From Owenia fusiformis (taxonomy: Eukaryota > Annelida > Polychaeta > Sabellida > Oweniidae), in the NCBI GenBank assembly GCA_903813345.2, contig CAIIXF020000005.1:31935375-31999374 (forward strand): a DNA stretch of 64,000 bases, written 5' to 3'. The position numbers and the translations under genes were made by a program. The notes beneath the pieces were generated by a model. It saw only the letters and a program-made list of their open reading frames with translations, did not search any database and was not told the origin of the DNA. Shown one piece after another: positions 1 through 11,026 of the stretch (the first letter of the stretch is position 1; every line of letters starts with the position of its first letter).

Positions 1-381
1 TGATGTGTTTTCTAAAACAATATAGAGAAAACTATGTATTTTTCAAATTATGTTGTTACCATTTAAAAGATGACCATCAAATTGATGATGTGTTAAATTT
101 TCAGAATTTTGTGATGACTGTTTTAAGAGAAACGTGTGTTCAAAAAGTTCACCATATTGATACCAATCCTTTCACTTAATTGAGCATCACCCGTTGTATG
201 AATGTAGTAAAATGTCAAAAGCTGGCAAAAATGAAATGGATTCAAACCGATTTTAGAGCCTGGGATTCAAGAGGTAAACAACAGTTTCTAAAACAAGATT
301 TTCCATTGAACTGTTTAGTTATGTACTGCATTGGAATTTTTATTGTCCAACAAAAATATAATTGATTATAAGTAAACTTAC
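1..381. other. Left edge, astacin copy A intron; nothing coding seen
   Basis: This stretch follows the donor of the last visible astacin-A exon. In copy B the next exon starts only 142 bp beyond the equivalent donor, but no matching sequence is visible here. Exon 9 of copy A is therefore either further left, outside the window, or lost. Confidence 0.4.
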
Positions 382-3300
382 CCAGTTGCTGTATGTCAAA
401 ACTGAGGCTATGTCAACTGGATGGAAACTTATATAGTTGTTTTTATGATGGAACTCAGTTCTTTCCCAGCTGTCTTTACCTATTGTAGCTGTGAAGGAAA
501 CATAGCTATTTTGAAAATAGGAGAAATATTTGTATAAATATCTATTTTCCAACAAGGTAGTTTGGATATTGGAGAAATATTTCAGATTTTGAACCTTCTT
601 AGAATTATACTTTAGTGTGCAATGCCATATTGATTGTACATATATTTTAAATATAAGTTGCTGTTTTAACTGATTTTTAATATGTTTTGTGATTTCTTAA
701 AGTATGAATTTTATGATCATCCCACCAAACGAAGTTCCAGGGGATATAGGAAAGCCGTTTGTCTATCCGTCCATCTGTGGCGATAACTCAAATACTAGTA
801 ATCAGATTTGATTCAAATTTTATAGGCTTATTCCTTATGTGCATAGGACCTCTGCTCCATAACGAATTTTCAGTATGGCCACTCAATTCAAAATGGCCAC
901 CATATTTCGTAAAACGTAAAAAAATTTAATCGTTGGTAACTCAAATACTAGTTGATGGATTTGGTTCAGATTTTAGATGCTAATGCTTATAGGGACAAAG
1001 GAGCTTTGCTGAAAAAGAGATTTTATAGATGGTAGCTGAATTTCAAAATGGTGGCTAATTTTCGTAGAAGACAATCTTTGATAACAGTGGACTGATTTGA
1101 TAATAATATGATATCTAGGGACAAAGGAGCTCTGGTCTGGTCAAGAAGACATTTCATGATTTCTACCAAAATTCAAAATGGCAGCCATTTTTCCTTAAAA
1201 AATGTAATCTTTGAAAAATGAGATACCAATGGGTAGATTTGGTTCAAATTTTATATGCTGATACCTATGGACAAAGGAGCCCTGGTCAAGAAGGAATTCT
1301 CAAGATGGCAGCTTAATTTCAAAATGGCTCCCATTTTTCATAACGAAATGTTATCTTTGATAATTCAAATAGTCGATGGGTTTGGTTCAATTTTTTATGC
1401 TGCTGCTAAACGACAAAAGAGCTCTTCTCAAAAAGACAAAATTTCAAAATGGCCACCATTCTTCCCAACAGAACATAATCTTATACAACTCAGAAACCAG
1501 TTGACAGGTTTGGTTCAAATGTTATATGCTGGTGCCTAAAGACAGGGGAGCTCTGCTCAATAAGCCTTTTAAGATATCTGCCAAATTCCAAAATGGTCGC
1601 CATTTTTGCAAAAAAAACATAATTATTGATAACTCAAATGTCAGTCGATAGATTTTATATGCTGATGCCTAGGGGGAAAAAAAACTCTGGTCAAGTAGAA
1701 ATTTTCAAGATAGCAGCTGCTTTTATGTAAAAGATCATAAGCTTTGATAACTCAAATACCAGTGGAGGGATATATTTATCAAAACATTTTTGTTTGGTGG
1801 GATTTGCTACTCCATGGAGTTGCTGTTTTCTAGTTTGAATCAATTTATAAACTTACGATCAATGTTCTCCGGTCTAAACTTTAAACGCTCCCATGCTTTT
1901 TCTGCCTGTTGCTCATGTACCATTCCAAACATATGTCCAAATTCATGTAGTGCCAAATCAATGTTATAATTCTATAAAATCATGATACATACAGAGCTTT
2001 GAATCATTCATTCATCTCTGACAATTGACATGGTATTTTTATTAACAGCAATACCAGCGTATCAGTTGGGTTTAAGGCAGTTTCACACACTGTTGAATGA
2101 TGATTATAGTGTGAGAATTATTTGTATGTTGTATGTTGCCTTTTTTCTTAATTTCAAATAATTTAGTATTATGAGATGAAGATTTTCACACAAGAAACAT
2201 CTCCGAATATATACTGCATTGATATTAATGTTGACAAAAGTTCATTCACTTCAAAGAATAATATGATTTATTTCCAATGTTACGCTGGTTATTGTACCAG
2301 CTTTATCAAGAATCTGAATATTTTCAAAATGTATACAGATAAAAATAAATAAGTAAATAAATAAAAAAAATGATAAAAAACAAATCATATCATATATAAT
2401 CATAATATAGATCATATTAATCTCTGAAGTAGATGAACTTGTTTACATTATTATATGAAATGAATTAATATTGTTATGCGAATATATACATACATATGTA
2501 GGTGTTGCATGGATGTCTTGTCCTCCGCTATTTAATCGGCCAACATAAGACCAACAGCACCTGACATACAAACATAGAACTTAGGCTAGTTTTTAGCAAA
2601 TTACAAAAAGTTGTATACAATTTGATATTCTGATGGTATTCATGGCTGTTCAAGTGAACTATATGTCAAACATTACAAAGCATTATAGTGGTATATAGTC
2701 ATATTAGTAACACATACTGTTTCTGCCTTTAAATATATCATCTGTGTATAAAATGAGTTGTGCATGAGCCATCAGCATAGGTTTACATAAATCATTTACT
2801 TACCCACATTTATGCGTGAAGTTAGCCCATGATTCATGTTCCAATCCCAATTCTTCATGTACCGTCTCAGTATATGGCACAAACCTCAGACATGTATGTT
2901 CATGTACATATTGCTGAGCTAGGTTCACATCATTTCGGGCCGCGGGAGCTAGAATAATTGGGTTTTCAAGATATAAAAGAAACATAAATTCTAGAATGAG
3001 GGAGAAAGGTGCCTCACATATTTTTGATAATTAAAACTATATTTCTATACTGATTTGAAATTCAAAATATATACATTTCAATATATGTTCATTACATTTT
3101 ATTTATTTGGGTTGTTTCTTGTCTTTCCAAATTATTTAGACATGAATGTGTGAATTAGTCGTATATGTAAATATGACAGTTTGCATCATGCTTATATTTG
3201 TACTCTCAGACATATTATACAAGTATGTGTGATAAACTGCATTTATGAATTAGGCATAATTACTTGATGTTTCCCCCCACTCCCAGGGTATATACGCATA

Positions 3301-6249
3301 TCCATCTGTTCCCTTTGTCCAGTGCATTCCTTTGTTGTTGTTGATGTTTCTTTTGTTGCGTTGCCTTATATTTCTCAATGGAAGATTGCTATCTTTAGGA
3401 GACAACGAGCGTCGCCTTCTAGCACCTTTCTCAGTGTGGGTTCCCTCATTCGTTTGCCTCATTCTGATCTCTTTCTTCCTTTCGTATTGATGTGAAAGGC
3501 CATTTGGGTTTTCTTCATCTCGATGCTTTCTAAGCTCATATGCTATTTCCATTTCTGTTGGAGGTTCTTTGTTGTCGAACTAAAATAGTAAAGGTTTCTG
3601 TCAATGATGATGAGTGTATCATTCATGAAACATGAACATTATTAACAATTTTCCACAATTTCAGGATTTTGTTATGCAGTGTAAAAAGTATTTCACAATA
3701 GTTTGACTTTTGATTTATAAGAATGCTATTTGTTTATATTTTCAATTATTTGAGTTTGATATATTTGACACAATGCATTCTTACTTGTTCTATCCCTTTA
3801 GGCTGTGTACCTTTGGCTAATTCAACCACTGCTTCTCTTTCCTGTTTAGTGTCTAGGTTAAACATGATTCCTTGCGTAAGCTCCATTTGAGCCATCTGGA
3901 GTTTCTCTTCAAATCCATGGTTTGAGGCTTGAGCAATGTAGCCTTTATGCATCTATATAGCAATATAGTATAGTGACATATAGTCTATTTTAAATGGAAT
4001 TTTTATTTTTGACTGATTCTTCAGAGATGTAAATGTTCTAGCAGAAGGTGTATTTAACCATAAAAGATGATATTAAACAAATAGGTAGGTAGGTAACAGA
4101 TAGGTATTCTGGCATATCCACCTCATGGTCATCCAGTATTTATTTTATTATGCACCTCCCTTCAAATTGTCAAGAAATACTTTATTTTAAAGAAAGGGTC
4201 TACTAAAACAGAAGCAGAGCCTAGTATTTTTTGTCAAGGATAGGTATTCTGGCATACGGGATGGTTGGAGATCTCGTTGCTTCAATACTGGATAGAACGA
4301 GATCTTGCTGCCACGTATGGCAATAGACCCTGCAGCTCTTAACCAATCAGATTTGAGTATTTTAATGAGGTGCATATTAAAAATATTTACATACAGGGTG
4401 AAAACGTTAAAAAAAGTTACTCTAGGTTTGGAATAACTTTTTCAATTATGAAGGAATCTTTGTTAATTTTTTTCTGTGCAGAGGGTTCAATGCATGAAAC
4501 ATTGGTGTACCTACATAGCATCAATAGCTTATGTTTTCCATTGAGGAATGCTCTAATGCCAAACCACTCAATGTAAGTTAAGAAATCATATTTGAGAAAG
4601 TTATTGCAAAATTAGTGGGTAAGCATTCTTGGGGTCACCTTGTATATTTGGCCTTTATCAAAAAGCTAAAATCATTCATTTTCATACATTTTATGCATTT
4701 TTAGATATGCAAATTATTTTGTTGCAAATTACCTGGTTGACATCCTTTTCAGGAAATGGTTGCTGTTCCTAAAATGTTAAATGTAGCATATTGATATCAA
4801 AGCAGCTGAAATGTTATACCTGAGATACTTAAATCTGAAATCGTACTACTTGATATGGCTGTGAGGAATTTTTATGGTCATTTTTAAATTTGATTTTGTG
4901 ATATTTTGTTTTCTTTAAACCAAGCCATGTTTGGTATTTGTTATGTGGATGATGCATAATAAAATAGAAATTATGTAAATTATTGTGTACTTTATCCCAT
5001 AACGACTCAATAGGCATTAAACAGTTACTTGTACTTTTGACCCAATTAAAAATCGTAGTGCAAGAATTTGTTTGAAACCCTGTACGGTGATCCAAGTCCA
5101 TTTATGTTGCAAAATATCATGACAGTGTGGGTCTATGTAATTTTTTTTAATTGGTGGGTGTACAAACACAAGTTGCCACTTGGTGAGTGACAGAAAAATC
5201 CTTAGAGCCACACTGTTGTGTTATCGTCAAATTATGAAGCTCCCCTTTTATTGATAAGCTTATTCATAATATTAGTGATAGCACATCCAATTCTTATCCC
5301 ATTTTTAACAAAATGCATAGAAGCATGTTTTACAAAGATTCCAATAGGTAGTTATCAAGTTCACCACCAGGTGGCTAATTCAGGTCAGATAATGGCAGAC
5401 CACGGTAAAGAAAGAAACAATTTCCCTGAATTGAATTTTCAATAGATTTAGTAGATCCATTTTCATATAAACCTTTTTCAGTTTGATAATTATACAATAT
5501 CCCAGATGCGAGTAGAAATAATCTTGATTTACTTCATTAAAAATTCACAATTCAGTCAAACTGATGCCATATTTGGAATCTACATGTAAAACTACATTTA
5601 GAAATGTGGTTTTGGAAAGAGTTTATCAACTTTGAAAATTTAATTTTCTTTGAAAATGTGACTTCTAGGTCGGGGAAATTCTCCATAGAGCCAATGTTGT
5701 AAAACCCCAAAAAGTGAAATATCTTTTCTTGTGTTGGGCAGATAATATTTTCTTTTACTGGACATATTTTAATTTGTATAACTATCAGATACATAAAGGT
5801 AATATGAAAAGTGAACCATTAAAACTGATGCATATTCAAGTTTAAAGGAATTTTGCAATACCCTGCCATGTTAATTCCCCCGAATCAGCCACCTGGTGGC
5901 GAAACTGGTAACTACCTACTCGCATCTGAGTAATTGAAATGTCTAGAAATAGAAAATATTATCTGTTCAATAAATGAAAATAGAATTGAACTTTTCATGA
6001 TTTCATAACATTTTATCTGTAGATTTTAAATATGATGTTACATGTTGACTTAATTTTCAATATTTAATGAGTTAAATCAGGATTATATCTACTTGCATCT
6101 AGTCACTATTGGCCAAATCTAACACCTAAATATTGAAGTGTTCTATATGTGTTATAGTCAATACTCACCGCATCATCTTCATACAAGTCTTCAGCCAATA
6201 AGCCATGTATACACAGCCATAATATTCCAGATATTGATAACAGATACAT
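382..6249 (-). CDS. Astacin-family metalloprotease copy A, exons 1-8 (5' part of gene, runs off left edge)
   Basis: Secreted zinc endopeptidase of the astacin family (M12A). Exons in transcription order: 6169-6249, 4733-4768, 3785-3952, 3264-3579, 2804-2948, 2494-2560, 1857-1971, 382-488. All lengths and intron phases equal those of copy B, giving 345 codons with no stop. Exon 1 starts at MYLLSISGILWL, a signal peptide. Exon 4 holds a basic propeptide with a furin-like RQRNKR site before the mature N-terminus. Exon 7 carries the zinc motif HEFGHMFGMVHE. Two conserved features are altered: the Cys of the D-C-G triplet just before the zinc helix is Y (N-Y-N), and the Met-turn reads SVLTY, with Leu for Met. 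The protein may be a diverging paralogue or a decaying copy; the ORF itself is undamaged within the window. Start chosen by homology with copy B and the signal peptide; an acceptor (tcttcag) lies just upstream, so a 5' UTR exon exists. Confidence 0.85.
717..1833 (+). mobile_element. Helitron-like non-autonomous element, copy 1
   Basis: Starts with TC after an A, then CCCACCAAAC. The inverse GTTTGGTGGG occurs near the 3' end, followed by the hairpin GCTACTCC-AT-GGAGTTGC and a terminal CTAG. Internally it has degenerate repeats (AACTCAAATAC, TTCAAAATGGCC) and no coding potential. It fills most of the 1.37 kb intron between astacin-A exons 7 and 8; the same intron in copy B is 167 bp. Relatives lie at 18266, 23454 and 28400. 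A hairpin plus CTRR end fits Helitron or Helentron-type elements; other TIR elements remain possible. Confidence 0.5.
2077..2080. other. Empty target site (GCAG) of the Gypsy insertion, copy A
   Basis: Copy A reads TTTAAGGCAGTTT without interruption. Copy B has TTTAAGGCAG, then the retrotransposon, then GCAGTTT. This paralogous site is the unoccupied form and confirms the 4-bp target duplication. Confidence 0.85.
4150..4375. mobile_element. Small TIR element (MITE-like)
   Basis: Bounded by ATGCACCTC and its reverse complement GAGGTGCAT, 226 bp apart, with no coding sequence. It lies in astacin-A intron 2 and is absent from the corresponding intron of copy B, which suggests insertion after the duplication. 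Confidence 0.45.
4392..4644. mobile_element. Small TIR element, TACAGGGTGA ends (MITE-like)
   Basis: Ends TACAGGGTGA and TCACCTTGTA match as inverted repeats at 9 of 10 positions, with TA at both outer edges. It lies next to the 4150-4375 element in the same astacin-A intron. The TA target suggests a Tc1/mariner-type MITE, but the TIRs are short. Confidence 0.35.
5344..5925. repeat. Foldback repeat in astacin-A intron 1
   Basis: Left arm GTAGTTATCAAGTTCACCAC and the following CAGGTGGCT pair with a right arm ending in CCACCTGGTGGCGAAAC then TGGTAACTAC. The arms of about 90 nt are imperfect. CAGATGCGAGTAG near 5505 also inverts with CTACTCGCATCTG near 5915, so the structure is compound. No ORF of note. 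Confidence 0.5.
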
Positions 6250-7770
6250 AGTGTCCCCTCCTGAAGATAAACAAACTGGATCATTTTTCACAATTTATCA
6301 ATACATGCAGAGAAAGTTATATTAGATTGATAGATTCATCAAAGTTTTGTTAGAGCATCCACAAACTTGGAACTGCCAATCCGGGCTGCCAATACATATT
6401 GAGTTATATGGTATTTAAAATCGAATTAAACTCCCCTTAATAATAATTGTGGTAACTATATTATAGAACATGATACATCCTTGGGAAAATCTTTTCCTGA
6501 AATAAAGTATGCATTTAAGGGATTTTTAGAAAATAGAAATGACAAGGAATGACATGAGCCAAAAATATCCTAAAATTGAAACAATATTTGTGAAGGTTGC
6601 TCGTTAGATCTCATACTCCCTTTAATGCATTATTATGATATTCAGATTTAACTTTTTTTGATTTAATTTGAGAAATATATTTTGTCTTACCTTCCCAGTG
6701 TGGTGGACATCAAATGGAGAACAAATGCTCAGATGCTGGATGTTAAATGTCTTAATATCTAATCGGATATTGAGCCTTATCCTATTATTACAGTGTATTA
6801 GTTTAATTTGTTCATGTAACATTTTTATCCTTTTTAAAGGAAATCCATTTCAATGAAAATTGTTATAACATCACATACTTATGTGTTTTGATGTAGGTCA
6901 TTTACTTAACAGCCTCCGGGGATTCAATTGAGATTAAGTGAAAAGAAATCATATTAAGAGATTATTTACAAATATTATCTTGCTAAATCTTTAACGTAAG
7001 CTTTCTATTATGTAGTATTTTCAATCCTTGCTTGAAACATCCCTGGAGGTAAATCTTAAAGACCTCTCGAAAGAGCTTAATTATATCTTCAAGGATGTTG
7101 GGTAATTTTGTAAAGATCATTGTCCTAAGAATATAAGCTGCCAGTTCAGGGTGAAGATTTCCCAGAGATGAGCGTTGGTTTTGGCATATTCAATAACCAA
7201 TTTTACAAACAAGTATCATTTGACATTTAAATTGATCTCAGAATGTTCGCTGTTGTTTTATGATTATTCTCTACAAGTTTGGATAGCATAACTTGTGTAG
7301 TATTACAGTTTAGTTGAGAAAGTATGATGTTGTAGTGAAATAAATGCTATTTCCTTGCCATTTCCACGATTTCATCCTTGGCTCTGAGAAAACAATGCTC
7401 ACGATTGATAACGTGATCATATCCTGCAATTTGAGTGGACATCATATACTTATGGGCGTGATTTTAATAAATTATGTTAATGAATATGAAAGAATAAGGG
7501 GAGCTACTCACTTCTTCTGCCGCTGGTTTTTACAAAATCAGATGGCTTAGATAAATACAGGGTGTCCAATAAATAAGGTGAAAGATACTGTAAACTTCTA
7601 ATTTTAACAATCTTAATTTGGGCAGAGTGTTAATCAAATTTTTCATTCTGCAAATGTGTTTTGTGTTTAAATTCATATAAAATACATATTTATTAGTTCC
7701 AATATTTATTGAAGTGACTTTTATCCTATCATATACACACATGCACATGTTTTTGTTTTGTGTTTTGTAG
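6250..7770 (+). other. Spacer between astacin-A exon 1 and SLC6-A TM7 exon
   Basis: Non-coding and clearly homologous to 53893-55436 in copy B, apart from small indels. It contains the putative astacin 5' UTR acceptor and promoter region but no clear TATA box that I can defend. The small SLC6 exon expected between TM6 and TM7 (Y-N-K-F region) was looked for here and not found. Confidence 0.5.
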
Positions 7771-7895
7771 GGATACACTCATCGTGGCATTTGGGAACTG
7801 CTGCACGAGTGTCTTTGATGGCTTTGTCATCTTCTCCTTCCTTGGTAACATGGCTGGCACCATGAATACTCCTGTGGATAAAGTCGTTGATAGCG
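7771..7895 (+). CDS. SLC6-A TM7 exon (intact only in copy A)
   Basis: After acceptor tgttttgtag, one base completes a split codon. The frame then reads DTLIVAFGNCCTSVF, continues with DGFVIFSFLGNMAG, and ends in VVDS before donor GTAGG, phase 1. This is the TM7 and following loop of SLC6 proteins. It joins in phase to the TM8 exon at 9991. In copy B the acceptor and first five bases (55437-55441) survive, but the rest is replaced by unrelated sequence. Confidence 0.85.
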
Positions 7896-8130
7896 GTAGG
7901 AAAAATTAGCCCCTTTTCTTTGTTCAATTGTAGCATAAGTGTATTAATAAGTCATAATAAAAAGAAAAGTATTCATTCACTTATAAACACCTTTTTATAA
8001 ATGTTTGCTCTATATAAATGGATATAGCTGTGCAACAAATGATAACTTGAGACACACCCAGTATAAACATGGTAGATAAACCATTGAAAACCACAATTGA
8101 AATTAGGCAATCCTGAGTGTAGGACATTTT

Positions 8131-8671
8131 TGCCTTTTTATCGTACCTAACAAGAGGTACGATATTGTAGTCAGATTGACGGGCGGCGGGCGGGCGGGCG
8201 GCGTCTCACTTTCAAGACTTGTCTACAGGTTTCCAGCCAAACCATTTGAGGGATTCATCTGAAATTTTCAGGGATTTTTCTACATATCAACGTCAAGAAC
8301 TGATTAGTTTTTGGGCATTCTGGGTAAATTTTAAGGTGGCCATTTTGGATTTTCCATTCTTAAATCTTTACTTTCAAGACTTGTCTACAGGTTTCCAGCC
8401 AAACCATTTGAGGGATTCATCTGAAAATTTCAGAGATGTTTCTGCATATCAACGTCAAGAACTGATTAGTTTTTGGGCATTCTTGGTAAATTTTAAGGTG
8501 GCCATTTTGGATTTTCCGTCCTAAAATCTTCACTTTCAAGACTTGTTACATATGTTACACAGTGATAAGTTGTAGAGCTGATTAACTTTTCTGCGGCCAT
8601 CTTGCTTTCTTGGTCAACAAAACCACAATGCTGTGTTTTAGGTACGATATTGTTCACATCTGTGCCTTGTT
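8131..8671 (+). repeat. Hairpin-ended interspersed repeat, copy 1 (stem TATCGTACCT)
   Basis: Opens with CCTTTTTATCG and a perfect hairpin TATCGTACCT-aacaag-AGGTACGATA, then a G/C-rich run of GGGC units. Two tandem 140-180 bp units follow (TTTCAAGACTTGTCTACAGG; GGTGGCCATTTTGGATTTTC). It closes with TAGGTACGATA and TGTGCCTTGTTAT. The same family occurs at 33201 and 55926 with different but self-matching stems. No coding capacity. Class unknown. Confidence 0.6.
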
Positions 8672-8842
8672 ATCAACTTCTTGTTAGATCATAAAAATAC
8701 TTCCTAGGAATTTCCATGATTGACATTGTCATTGTATGTGCTGTTTTTTCTCTGTGAATAAACAGCTTTTCAGTTCAAAATATATTGTGTGAAAATCTGA
8801 AATTTCTTGTAAAAATGAACTGCTCCTTCGCATTGACCAAAT

Positions 8843-9652
8843 TCACAGGCTGGTATCGAAAGATTTGTCCGCTGTGACAGAGCATGCTATTTTCCATAAA
8901 AACATTAAGAATACTTCACAATTTATTTTTTTAACTCATATGTTTAGTTTTATCAAAGAAAATTACCATCATTTGCGGATAAGCTTCACTTCTATTTGAA
9001 GTTCAGTAACGCTAGGAACATAAGCTATTGAAACCGGCGCCAGAGTATCAAACTCTAAAATGTACCATTTCTTTTTTAACTTTTTTATGGCATGATATAG
9101 TGACAAGATAATATTTACGTATGTTGTCAGCATAACTCTGAATGTATTAATGATATCTGGATGTATTTGGTCTTTTTAATTTTTTTATAAAAAATAATGT
9201 TTAGATTTTATGTCTATTGTGATGGAGCAGTTTCAGAGTTCATATTTGCAGCAGCTCCGTCAAAGCGGACAAAAAATTAAACATTATTTTTTATAAAAGA
9301 TTAAATTAAAAAGACCCAACACATCAATTATTTTATCAATACCTTCAGAGTTATGCTGAAAACATATGTAAATATTATTGGGTCACTATATCATGCCATT
9401 TCAAAGTTAAAAAAGAAATAGTACATTTTAGAGTTCGATACTCTGACGCCATTTTCAATAGCTTTTACTCCTAGCGTTATGGGACTTCAAACAGAAGTGA
9501 AGGTTACCCGAAAATGATATATCTATTGCATGGTGTAAGTTATTTTCTTTGATATAATGATACGTATGAGTTAAAAAATAAATTGTGTGGTTTTTATGAA
9601 AAATAACATGCTCCGTCACAGCGGACAAATCTTTCGATACCAGCCTGTGAAA
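8843..9652. repeat. Long foldback palindrome in SLC6-A intron
   Basis: The ends TTCACAGGCTGGTATCGAAA and TTTCGATACCAGCCTGTGAA are exact inverses, and the match continues imperfectly through arms of about 400 bp to a centre near 9245. Internal landmarks such as CAGAGTATCAAACTCTA also recur inverted. Copy B has the same element at 56963-58069. It looks like an old foldback-type transposon fixed before the duplication. Confidence 0.75.
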
Positions 9653-9884
9653 TTAGGTGATGACATCCCATGGATATTTAAATATCTGTAAGCAATGCAC
9701 AGTGTCTTATGACACTTTTTATTGAAGGTGTTCATAACAGCCATTTTTACTTGTGTTATTTTTCATTTTTTACTGTCTTGAAGAATAGTGGAGCAATTTG
9801 TTCATATTTGATATGCAAATATTTATAAGCAATATACACAGTCTTATGGCATTTTTATAGTATATTCTTATCTTGAAGGGCCAG

Positions 9885-9990
9885 GCCTTGCATTTATAAA
9901 GTATCTTTGTTTTTTAGGGCCTTGCATTTATAGTGCATCTTTGTCTTGTAGGATCAGGCCTTGCATTTATAGTTCATCTTTGTCTTTTAG
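9885..9990 (+). repeat. Tandem 39-bp repeats of the TM8 exon's 3' splice site, copy A
   Basis: The acceptor plus the first codons of the TM8 exon (tctttgtcttttag, GGCCAGGCCTTGC) is repeated in tandem upstream of the real exon. Acceptors are visible at 9918, 9952 and 9991. The 9952 copy is 39 bp upstream and in frame. The 9918 copy has a 5-bp deletion in its repeat. See 58281-58398 for the intact version. Confidence 0.65.
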
Positions 9991-10926
9991 GGCCAGGCCT
10001 TGCATTTATAGTGTACCCATTTGCTGTGACAATGATGTCAGTGTCTCCCCTTTGGGCCATCCTGTTTTTCTTCATGCTCATAACACTTGGACTTGATAGT
10101 CAGGTCAGTAGCATGCTACCCTTCAACAGAGATCAACCATGTATGAACTCTAAAGGAATTTTTTCATCTTTTGCATAGCAAACAGTCAGAAAATAGTGAC
10201 ACAATATTTTGAACCTATAAGTAGCTATATTCGTCATGTCACATTTGAAATCCCAGTGGTTATTGATTAGTGATAATATTATATTACACAATCTTAATCT
10301 TTAGGGTACATTCCTCAAAAATGCTATTTGAATAAAATAGTTGACCTAATGACTTTTGTTGTTGATTAGCCTCTGAGCATCTGTAACAAATAGTTACACT
10401 TACATTATTATGTCAAGTGAATGCTTGTTTCTTCTTTTCTAGTTTGCCATGTTGGAAACAGTCATGACGTCTATAATGGACCAATTTCCACATGTTCGGA
10501 AAAAGAAGACATTCATAATTCTCTTCATCTCCATTTTGTTCTTCCTTTGTGGTTTGACACTGACCTGTAGGGTAAGTATGTAAAAGGTCAAGGTCATGTA
10601 ATTTTGATGACCTGGGAATGACATCACAATATTGATCCCTGGATCCAGGCAACAGCTATGTGGTAGATTAGGAGAGTGCAGTTATTTACCAAAAGTGTTC
10701 ATTGTTGTATTGTATGAGCAGAAAACGAAGCAATATGACTTGTTAGTAATTGACCTGGGATTTATATTAATGTATAAGTTGCTGATGAAATAGAATATAA
10801 CTTTCAAAGCAAGCTATCTCTCTATTCCATAATGCATAAATATGAATAAATAACATTGTTTTATTAAAAACTTGTGTAATGTTGATTGAATGTAGGTAAT
10901 GTTCATAGAATATTTTCCTATTGCAG

Positions 10927-11026
10927 GGAGGGGCCCACATGTTACAGTGAATGGACACATAATGTGGAGGATGGGCCATTCTCATTATAGGAATTGTTGA
11001 GGGTATATCTATAGCTTGGATTTATG
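10927..11026 (+). pseudogene. SLC6-A TM10 exon carrying TGA and TAA
   Basis: The frame begins GGAHMLQ, then stop, MDT, stop, then [14 protein letters not shown], followed by SISIAWIY. The splice sites (ttgcag, Ggtaatt) are intact. The copy-B exon at 59326-59425 has Leu and Tyr at the two stop positions. Either substitution alone would truncate the transporter before TM10. Confidence 0.9.

Noticed and set aside
7344-7550. Candidate SLC6 exon between TM6 and TM7
   Set aside because: Translation around 7465-7500 does not match the expected Y-N-K-F segment and splice phases do not fit.
8219-8524. 101-codon ORF with an internal repeat
   Set aside because: Created by the two tandem units of the hairpin-ended repeat; not conserved in the other family members.
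10413-10652. 79-codon - strand ORF, repeated at 58815-59087
   Set aside because: Shadow of the SLC6 TM9 exon; conservation between copies follows from the duplication.
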